Assembly (NCBI GenBank): GCA_963580285.1
Contig: OY757017.1
Span: 112,687,245 to 112,751,244, forward strand
Origin: Lucinisca nassula
Taxonomy: Eukaryota > Mollusca > Bivalvia > Lucinida > Lucinidae
Length of the DNA: 64,000 nt
Direction of reading: 5' to 3'
Shown here: in pieces, positions 53,822 through 61,689 of the stretch
How the letters are laid out: each line of letters opens with the position of its first letter
Numbering within the stretch: position 1 is the stretch's first letter
Translations under genes and position numbers: made by a program
The notes under the pieces: generated by a model
The model's database searches: none
What the model saw: only the letters and a program-made list of their open reading frames with translations
What the model was told of the DNA's origin: nothing

Positions 53822-54618
53822 TGTTTTGTTTGATTTGAGGTTTAACGTCCCCTTCAATAATATTTAGGGTATTTTAGAGACGTTGCTTCCAATTATGTTG
53901 GGCATTTAGTACGCCTTCATTGAGATGAAATTACATCTCATTACCGCCGGCCTATGTCGCAAGTCGGATGCGCGTCTGACTGGTGATCAGGAGGACGCGG
54001 GTTCGATACCTGCCTGGGTCGGCAACATTCTTTCGTGAAGATTGATCATGAAATTTTTTCAACGGTCATTCTCTCCCTTCCGCTGATATGAGTTTGAATA
54101 GTTTTGTTTCGGAGACATCAAAAAATTTACACATCACTTTCCCAAGTCCGTGAGATGAATACCCACTTACACCTAGCCTAGCAACTAATCATATTTTGCT
54201 TTAAAATAAATAGTGTATAAACGTTTAGCTAGTCTAGTCTCTCTGACTTAATTTTGAGATTACTAAGTTTGAAGATTCTACCAAATAGACTTGCCATTAT
54301 CAACAAGGTGATAAATTTTTAATATAATAAAAATACTAAAATTGATCAGACTTCAATTATCAGACTAGCAGAGATTGATCATGAAATCTTTTCCACGGTC
54401 ATTCTCTCCCATACGCTGATTCAAGAAGGGCAGTTGTCAGTTTCTGGCGATAGAATATGCACTGTAATGGTTAACTGCTTACGTATAAGCCTACACAGGA
54501 AAAGTGTGGATAGGTAAACTGACCGGTTCAAAAATGGCCAAAATTAGTGTTGACTAGCGTTGACTAGCGTTGACTCATGCAGCCAAATCTATTTCTCCAA
54601 GTCCCAATGGGCTGGGGC
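53822..54618. mobile_element. SINE-a and SINE-b debris inside element B
   Basis: Minus-strand SINE-a pieces lie at 53822-53945 (TTTGATTTGAGGTTTAACGT...) and 54570-54618 (CATGCAGCC, CAAGTCCCAATGGGCTGGGG). Between them a plus-strand SINE-b head at 53945-54098 (B box GGGTTCGATACC) and a SINE-b tail at 54366-54560 are separated by about 265 bp of other DNA (54100-54365). Confidence 0.7.
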
Positions 54619-54734
54619 CAGGAGATATATCTGAATCTGCCTGGTACTCCATACATCTCAAGTAGAGTATTATATTGATATATGTTAAGACTATATATAA
54701 CGACCAAGTGCATTTTTCTTGCGTCCAACTTTCA

Positions 54735-54959
54735 ATGTCCCTCATAGAGGTGATTCCAGAGGGACCGGACGCGTTGGCCGGAATTTCAAGATCTAACGGC
54801 TGGTACCGATATTTAACTGCACACATGGCGGGCGTTCAGCGTCTGGCGTCCGTTGCTTTGGAAGCCTTACGGGCTGAAAAGGCTGCACGGCACAACGGTC
54901 CCTTTGACTGGCCATCATCTTCCAGCAATGATGGAGACCTTGAAGATTTTTATCCATAA
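54735..54959 (+). CDS. Protein-like open frame inside element B
   Basis: Starting at the second ATG of the frame (about 54735) it encodes about 74 residues: MSLIEVIPEGPDALAGISRS, then GWYRYLTAHMAGVQRLASVA and onward, ending acidic (SSNDGDLEDFYP) at a stop formed by the start of the right array. GC content is clearly higher than in the surroundings. A CTCATAG|AGGTG acceptor-like site lies at 54743-54754. I recognise no domain. It could be a remnant of an element protein, or a captured exon. Confidence 0.35.
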   Translation: MSLIEVIPEGPDALAGISRSNGWYRYLTAHMAGVQRLASVALEALRAEKAARHNGPFDWPSSSSNDGDLEDFYP

Positions 54960-55180
54960 ATCGAATTATGGATATCCATAATTCTAATTAAGGATATCCA
55001 AAAATCAGAGGAATAATGGATATCCATAAATCGAATTATGGATATCCATAAATCGAATTATTGCTATCCATAAATCGAATTATGGATATCCATAAATCGA
55101 TTTAAATTAATGATATCCATTAATCGAATTATGGATATCCATAATTCGATTTATGGATATCTATAAATACGGATTAAATA
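54950..55180. repeat. Right palindromic array of element B
   Basis: About ten units of TTATGGATATCCATAA-type sequence with ATCGAATT spacers, ending in the right terminal inverted repeat. Confidence 0.92.
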
Positions 55181-55289
55181 GTAAAACGGCACCCCATTGT
55201 TCAGGACCATTTTCCCAGCCTACACTTAGAGACATTCGACCCACCAGTGCTGTAAGTGTTTCGACTTCTCACAGGAAGTCCCGATACTT

Positions 55290-55985
55290 GCCCCTATCCT
55301 AAAACTATGGGGACATATGCCAGCGTAATAGTCCCTATTAAGAAAACATATCTGGCTCCTGTACATTAATCAATGGTCTTTCACATAGCCAAATTTTGAT
55401 ACAAATAGACAGCCTACAAATAAACATACATCTATAATCTGAAAGGGTATTTTTCTGTCTGTGGATACAGTATCTGGAAACTATTCTCCATATGTTATAC
55501 AACAATCAAAGGTCTAGACGAAACAGTACATCTTTGATAATATGAAAATATCGTTCAAAATAAGTATGTTATAAATCAAAAGAAAACGCAAACATGGCGA
55601 CTATATGCATGTTATATCATACAATTAGTCAAAAGTTAAGCATCTCTGCCTTTGATAATGAGTGTATTGCCTTACGGCTCATTGGTTTAAAACTGAAACT
55701 AAGGTCTTTACAAAAACAATTGGAAAAAGGTGGTATGCGACACATTACAAGCAAAACTGTACCTACAGATAATAATACAGTTAAACTGTGATAACTTTGA
55801 TAGCGTGTGGCTTATCACTAGGGCTGGCTAATCAGGGTTGAAAAAATAATCGATCATCAATGATGCCATTGCGATCGATAATCGATTAGTAATAACTGAA
55901 GATTGTATCATAACTTTACCTATCTGGCTTTCTGCCTAAGCATGACTCTTACCATATGTTATACTGTACTATATATTTCTGGACA
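55290..55985. other. No recognisable gene
   Basis: AT-rich; the open frame at 55594-55791 (65 codons) has no recognisable domain. An ATCGATAATCGAT-like stretch is at 55860-55890 and again inverted near 56165. Confidence 0.4.
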
Positions 55986-56075
55986 TTCAGGCCTGAGCAA
56001 ACAGTGTAGACCCAGGTGAGATGCCGCAGACTGCGGCATCTCATCAGGGTCTGCACTGTTTGCCACTCATCCAGC
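55985..56075. repeat. MITE-core hairpin (GATGCCGCAGACTGCGGCATC)
   Basis: AAACAGTGTAGACCCAGGTG and ATCAGGGTCTGCACTGTTTG form the stem with GATGCCGCAGACTGCGGCATC at its tip. This is a TTAA-MITE type core. Confidence 0.75.
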
Positions 56076-56394
56076 TATTTTAGACACAACATTGGTTAGT
56101 AAAGTGTACCTATTAAATAATCGATTACTAGCAAATTAGTAACGATAATCATTTTTCTGGAATTTATCGATCGATTAATCGAATATACGTTTAATCATGC
56201 CAGCCTCACTTATCACATGACTAAATCGAACTCGTTCTGGAGTCCCTAGAGAATTCTGTCCATTGCTCCAGATATCCTTATATGGGATAAAATATGGATA
56301 TTTTACTGATTTATCAAAACGTATGTTGTGTCTAATGTTTTCACACTATTCCTTTACTTAACAGAGGATCAACAATATAGATTTAAGGGGAAAA

Positions 56395-56550
56395 AGGTGC
56401 AACGTCAGAGGAGACAGCTCCTGCAAAAGTATCTTTGTTCCCTACGTAACTACATGTTTACTGTGTAGGCTTTCAAATTGCAAATTTGGAGTGCAAGTAA
56501 CGGTCACCTGCCGGAAATGCCCGCGAGGGCGTAGGCAGTATACGAAGAAA
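56395..56550. repeat. Dispersed repeat shared with 60700-60930
   Basis: CTACGTAACTACATGTTTAC, TGTGTAGGCTTTCAAATTGC and GCAAGTAACGGTCACC resemble 60820-60910. No coding frame. Confidence 0.6.
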
Positions 56551-56559
56551 GAAAAGAAA

Positions 56560-57560
56560 GACAATATTTCCAAAAGTATTCGGCCTACCTCCATGCAGCT
56601 TCACACACCTATTCACCATTACAAGAGCTACAAAATTTCAAAATTCTATAACTCTATCATGCAATTTGACTGAATTATCTACCTTTTTCTTTCCGTTTTT
56701 AAACGTTTTTGTCACTCAGTTTAACCCTTATCTTGCTGTTAACGACAGCCCCTATCTATGGAAACAGTGTAGATCCAGATCAGATGGCTTCTGATCAGGA
56801 TCTACACTGTTTGGCATTCAGTTTATGAATTTGTAGCAATAAATTACATCAAGTAATTTGATTGGTTCATAGACAGAAATGGGTGTGGCTTAAATGAATA
56901 TTCAGCAAGATAAGGGTTAATACCGCTAAATACCGCTAACAATACAGCTTTCAAACTTGAATGTTTCTAAGGATAAGACCTTCCATTGATACATTGCGTT
57001 TTGACCTATGACATTGGCCTTTGAACTTCGACCTATTTGTCGAAAATGTAACCAAAAAACTTTATCCTTGGCCATATTTCCAAATGTATTTACCGAAGCC
57101 TCATGAAACTTGACAAAGATCTGTATGATCACAAGAGCTACATTTGTACCAAGTTCCACAACTCTATCATGCAATTTGACCGATTTATTTCTGTTTGTGT
57201 CAGACAACAAAAACACGCCCTTTTCATGAAAACGTTTTGGTCTCCCATTTTAAAACCACAGACCTCTCTCTTTTTAATACCGCAGACAAAACAGTCTTCA
57301 AAATTCATATGTATGTTCCTTGTGGCAAGCCCTTTTCAATGTTATAAATCTTTGACCTGTGATCTTGACCTTTGACATATTTTTCGAAAATGTAATAAAA
57401 CAAAAAAAAAAACTTTAATCTTGGCTATATTTCAAAAGTATTTGGCCCTGACTTCATTCTGACTAAGTTCCATAACTCAATCATGCAATATGACGGGATT
57501 TGTCTCTCTTTGTGGCATATGAAACAAAGACAAAAATGGCACCCGCTTGTGGTGCCTTAT
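56560..57560. repeat. Degenerate ~310-350-bp tandem array with MITE inserted
   Basis: ATATTTCCAAAAGTATTCGG, ACAAGAGCTACA and CTCTATCATGCAATTTGAC recur near 56570, 57080 and 57430. The TTAA MITE (56721-56920) accounts for the longer first spacing. Confidence 0.75.
56721..56920. mobile_element. TTAA MITE, 200 bp, perfect 18-bp TIRs
   Basis: TTAACCCTTATCTTGCTG at 56721-56738 and its exact complement at 56903-56920. The internal hairpin pairs AAACAGTGTAGATCCAGATC with GATCAGGATCTACACTGTTT. It is the best-preserved member of the family in the window. Confidence 0.95.
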
Positions 57561-57690
57561 TTTTACACTGTTTGTTTGAAATATAGGAATCTAAGGGTTA
57601 AACAAAACAGTAAAGCCCCCGACTAGGACAAGTTTATAGAGACAATTGACCAAATAAGGCTGCCTATGCTTTGATTTATAACGGGTAAGT
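57560..57690. repeat. Dispersed repeat H, short copy
   Basis: TTTACACTGTTTGTTTGAAA, AAGGGTTAAACAAAACAGTA and AATTGACCAAATAAGGCTGCC in repeat H order. Confidence 0.55.
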
Positions 57691-57949
57691 TTTGAAGAAA
57701 GCAAAAAATATTTATTTTTGGAGTAAATGTTTCTTGCAACAGTAAACACCTTTTTGTAGGGTGATTTCAGATTATAGAAAAACTAAACTGAAAGCTATTC
57801 AAGCGGTTTTCTTTGAGAAATGTAAATTGTGAAGCTCAGGTGTGTTAATTACACTCAAACTTCCTGTAAGAAAAGATCTCCTTTTCAAAATAAGAATAAA
57901 GAATATCTTGAAAGTTGTCTTCTCAGTAGCAAAATAGCATGACTTTAAC

Positions 57950-58125
57950 GAGTCTGTAAACCACAATTTATATGATGACAATGGGGTACAAATATATTTT
58001 TGTATTTCTGCCCCAAGACATACATTTTGGGTACTCGTTAGAATCACCTCAATAAGGCGGTTCTAACGATAATCCACAGCCTATGTTTGAAGCATAAATA
58101 AGAAAAATGCGTTTATTGGAACCTC
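57950..58125. mobile_element. MITE subfamily 2, diverged
   Basis: Hairpin at 58018-58090 pairs TACTCGTTAGAATCACCTCA with AAGGCGGTTCTAACGATAAT. The right end is lost. Confidence 0.65.
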
Positions 58126-58129
58126 AGGT

Positions 58130-58495
58130 CAGCATATGACATAAAAGAAAGTTACAAACTAAAATATTTTAACATAGAACATAGTGTAGAATTGTTGTTC
58201 GGGCATTGGTACAACTGTTTCAGGAGAGAAAACATATTTTACCTATCAGTTACCCATTTGGACGGTTGTCTTATTTAAGGAAACGCGGGGCGTCACACTT
58301 CACTGTTATTTTCTGCGCACTGTTGAACAAAACATATCAATAAGTGTGTCGCAATTTGTCTCCTAAAGTATCATCTACAGTCAGTTGTACGTAGCATATA
58401 GAAGCTTATAGAAGAATGAGATTAAGGCGTTGTTGGTATCGCAAGAGAGGTTTTTATAGCTATTATTTAACTTGATATTGTATACATAGAGGTTC
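58130..58495. other. No recognisable gene
   Basis: AT-rich; nothing recognised on either strand. Confidence 0.45.
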
Positions 58496-58499
58496 TTAA

Positions 58500-58830
58500 A
58501 TGCGTGTTCATGTATAATTGAATTTATTAAAAGAGTTGAGGAAAAGGGAGAGAATGCGATTCCTCAACGCGTTTAATAAATTAAATAATAAACGCACACA
58601 AATTATCATATGCTTTATCATATGACATTTCAAACGCATTTTATTCACGATTTTTTAACAAAAATGCCAACATTCCGTCATTTGTAACGCGACGTCGTTG
58701 AGGACGTCGTATGTGTAACGTTACGGGGCGTATCTAACTAATTTGCATATTTAATCCACTAGTGGATTACCGAATTTAATACATGGTGTTATTATATTCT
58801 CAGACGCGTCGTCATATGATAAAAATAAAA
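58500..58830. mobile_element. MITE F, copy in opposite orientation
   Basis: ATGCGTGTTCATGTATAATTG through TTAACAAAAATGCCAACATT to TCAGACGCGTCGTCATATGA. The hairpin is shorter than in the 38270 copy because the inner arms are partly deleted. Confidence 0.8.
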
Positions 58831-58954
58831 TATTGTAATAGTGAAAACTATAAACTAGACCAACTTTCTATAGCTTTCTATACATTGTTTATAAAAGATC
58901 TTTAAATATTAAAATTAAAAACGGTAAAATTATTTGATAAAAGATTATGATATG

Positions 58955-59075
58955 GCCGAAACAAGCTATTCTGGCCCAGAAAACATGTACACTTCATATT
59001 TTTTCCGTTCTGTGGTGCATTCCTTGCTTCCAAAGGATAACCCCTTTTATAGAACATATTTATCATATTACGCCC
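58955..59075. repeat. Dispersed repeat shared with 15395-15520
   Basis: ATGGCCGAAAC, GTTCTGTGGTGCATTCCTTG and AAAGGATAACCCCTTTTATAG match the earlier block (TTCTGTGGTGTATTCTTGG...) in the same order. Confidence 0.6.
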
Positions 59076-59128
59076 CATACCAGTCATCAACCCGAGAGCC
59101 GAAGAAGGCCATCGGGTTGATATTTATT

Positions 59129-59253
59129 GGTCATTGACTATATATTGTGAAATATTCGGCACGAGTTCATATGGCGAAGGACGCACGAGCTTGCGAGTGC
59201 TTCTTCGCCATATGAACGAGTGCCGAATATTTCACAATATAAAGTCAATAACC
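59129..59253. repeat. Palindrome with ~60-bp arms
   Basis: GGTCATTGACTATATATTGT... pairs with ...ACAATATAAAGTCAATAACC. Both arms contain GAAATATTCGGCAC and TTCATATGGCGAAG. A handful of mismatches and a loop of about four bases. Confidence 0.88.
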
Positions 59254-59259
59254 TTTTTT

Positions 59260-60000
59260 ATTATATACCTAAAACTTGAACTGTCTGCCAGAATCCGGGA
59301 TTGCCTGCATAATAATCTGAGCGTAAAATAAGATCAAATATCTTCAAGTGGTTTGAAATGGAAAATAATGCAGGTCGTTAAGTGCTTCCTACACGTTGAA
59401 AAACCACGCCGAATGGCGCCAAAGTGAATATGACGTTTACGTTAGTGCATGTGACGTCATTAAAACATTGACGTTTCCTAACACAGGACGCCATTTTTTC
59501 TGAAGCGACCGTTTTATTTCTTTCAAAATACACATGATATCCTGAAAGAAATTATAGACTATCTGAACAGCTTGCAGGTTGGTCATATTTCCTAGCATAA
59601 AATGCGCTTTATGCACTTTGACACAGCCTATATTCATTTTGTTTTACGTTCTTTCAGTCGATACGCAAGACAAAATGGCTGCCGATTTTTAGTACGGACA
59701 TGAACATGTCCGTCTATAGACTAAGAGGTGCACGCGTTGTCATAACAACGTAATTCGCTTCCCTGATAAATATTTTTTGATGGTCAATTCACGTGAATTC
59801 TCGGTGAGACTATGCGAGACAACTTCCTGTGTATGGTTCACGCGTTCTTCCATCTAATAAAATGTCTGCCTTTCACACAGTCGGTCCCCAGTCTAGTACA
59901 ACATTCATTTGTTGCGATTCTTTTTTCTCCTTTTCGTATTTCAATCGCTATATGTATTACTTTTTGACGTATCCGACCAAATAAAAATAAATAAATAAAT
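59260..60000. other. No recognisable gene
   Basis: AT-rich. An ACAAAATGGCTGCCG phrase is at 59670. (AAAT)n run at 59975-60000. A 66-codon open frame on the minus strand (59437-59637) has no recognisable domain. Confidence 0.4.
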
Positions 60001-60311
60001 CAAAACTGTAAATTCGGATTCTTCAAAAACGTAACGATGACTGCTTCTCTATTATTGATCCATGTTGCAGAGACGCTTATTGCATTTTCATAGACAAACT
60101 GTCTGACAGTTGGCGCAAGATAAAAACATCGAGTACCAATCTTCTGTTTACCTTCCGGCAGCGTTATTTGACAGAAACAGGTTAGTTTTCGTTTATTTCC
60201 AGTATTTCCATGGTAGTTCCGACTCGCAGTGTGTGATACAATCAAGCATGAATTAATGCCTGATGGGGGCCTTGGAATTCCTTTTCTTGTTTTGTACTGC
60301 AACTCTCTCAC
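60000..60311 (-). CDS. Open frame of unknown function
   Basis: A 103-codon minus-strand frame ending in REAVIVTFLKNPNLQF and a stop. The stretch GTRCFYLAPTVRQFVYENAI is protein-like, and the stop is followed by TTTATTTATTTATTTTTATT, not a clear polyadenylation signal. No domain recognised and no similar sequence elsewhere in the window. It could be a last exon or chance. Confidence 0.2.
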   Translation of the reverse strand: MRELQYKTRKGIPRPPSGINSCLIVSHTASRNYHGNTGNKRKLTCFCQITLPEGKQKIGTRCFYLAPTVRQFVYENAISVSATWINNREAVIVTFLKNPNLQF

Positions 60312-60529
60312 ACAAGGTTTATGTGCAGGTGTACATTACATACGAAGGAGGGGTTGGCAGTAAACAGAAATATATAATTAAAAGGAGCACTAAAAGATTT
60401 TGAAGGGCATCGTAATAGAAGCATCATGTGTTTTTCTCATAGGGAAATGCACAAGTGACTTACTTAAGTACAAGGACATTATAGGCAGCGATAAAATGCC
60501 TTATACAACAACAACAAGATAGATAATAT

Positions 60530-60930
60530 TGGAAGGTATCTTTTATTTGTGCAGGGGAATGTTCTCCCTGCACAAGGGGCCTCCAGTTGACGTCCCGATC
60601 AGAAGGACTGTGCACTTTGTGGCATTCATCCCTGCAATTGACGCCAGAGGTCCTGGGTTCGATCCCCCGCAGCAGCGATCAAATTTCGGTGTCCGAACAC
60701 GCTCCATTGGCATCATTTGCAGGGATGAATGTCACAAAGTGCAACACCCTTCGGATCGGGACTTTAACTGGAGGCCCCCTGTGCAGGGAGAACCATCCCC
60801 TGTGCAGGTTAAAGAACCCTACCGTAATTACATGGTTACTGTGTAGGCTTTCATCCTGCAAAACCTTTAGTGTATGTAATGTACACCTGCAAGTAATGGC
60901 GAAATGTGACCGATCACAGTATCAGTAGAA
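60530..60930 (+). mobile_element. Fold-back element with B-box-like centre
   Basis: Arms 60576-60635 and 60718-60778 pair imperfectly (GGGGCCTCCAGTTGACGTCC with GGACTTTAACTGGAGGCCCC at the outer ends, and CATTCATCCCTGCA with TGCAGGGATGAATG at the inner ends). Between them lies GGTCCTGGGTTCGATCCCCC, a strong B box, but I see no clear A box. The downstream 60800-60930 block recurs at 56395-56550 and ends in AGAAAGAAAGAA. Confidence 0.7.
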
Positions 60931-61309
60931 AGAAAGAATGTGTAGCAGTTCGGACACCACGATGTTCTTACGTTCTTACGTACAGCAGTCTCATTATCTG
61001 GATGAAGAAGAGAGCAGTTAGAGCCTGACTTGGGACCAACGGCGATAGATCAGGACACATCCATGAAAGACACTAGTCGCATGTCATTTGTAAACATTGT
61101 CAGTTAAAGAAGTGTTTCTTTGACATGCTTCTTGTGTACCCTTAAGGCAGCTAATTTGATTTGGATCTGTTCATGAACAACCAGATTGAGACGGATGTTC
61201 GTACGACCCTGCAGATCCCAGCACATGACTGGCAGATGTAGATGACTTGGTTAACAGACAAATTTACTGTCCATGGGATCTGAACTCGAATATTCATGAT
61301 AACAGAAAG

Positions 61310-61540
61310 TAGTGCAGCACTTTGGTGCAGTGGTAGCGCATCAGATTTGTGATCAAGAGGTTGCGGGTTCAAGCCTTACGCTGACGAAAGTGTTGTGCCC
61401 TTCTGCAAGGCACTTCATCCACATTGGCTAAAAAAATAAAAAATAAGTACTGGTTACCACCAAGGAAATCCTGCTCCTAATGCTCAGATGTGAGCGAGTA
61501 GCAGTATAAATAGGAGAAAAGAAAGAAAAAAAGTATTTGC
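61310..61540 (+). mobile_element. tRNA-headed SINE (family e)
   Basis: A box TGGTGCAGTGGTAGCGCATC, B box GGGTTCAAGCCTTACG, then GTGCCCTTCTGCAAGGCACT and an A/GAAA-rich 3' end (AGGAGAAAAGAAAGAAAAAAAG). GTGCCCTT..CAAGGCACTT is a motif seen in several animal SINE families. Confidence 0.8.
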
Positions 61541-61689
61541 GATTCAGATAAAGAGAAAAGATTGGAAAATGGTGACAATATTTTTGACTATTTGAAAAAG
61601 ATTTTATGGATAACCGTGAAATGCCATGTTGTGATTGTTCCAACAAGCACCCACAACTTTCCCTTTTTAGCTTTACTGTCACGTAGTGA

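Larger units (their letters stand above)
53297..55199. mobile_element. Element B: TIR element with 22-bp palindromic satellite
   Basis: Left end ATGGGGCGCCGTTTTACTAT (from 53298) and the complement of the right end ATGGGGTGCCGTTTTACTAT (to 55196) extend for about 44 bp with three mismatches. Flanking 8-mers CATTCAGT and TGTTCAGG agree at five positions (TTCAG), a possible old target duplication. The insertion splits dispersed repeat H, whose other copies give the uninterrupted order. Inside are two arrays of 22-bp palindromic units flanking about 1.2 kb of SINE debris and one open frame. Confidence 0.88.

Noticed and set aside
53945..54015. Functional tRNA gene
   Set aside because: The B box GGGTTCGATACC is part of SINE-b, with the usual SINE-b body following.
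53330..55180. CRISPR-like array (TTATGGATATCCATAA)
   Set aside because: Spacers are 4-8 bp and repetitive. The arrays lie inside a TIR element.
61325..61385. Functional tRNA gene
   Set aside because: It has strong A/B boxes, but is followed by SINE body and an A-rich tail with no terminator at the expected place.
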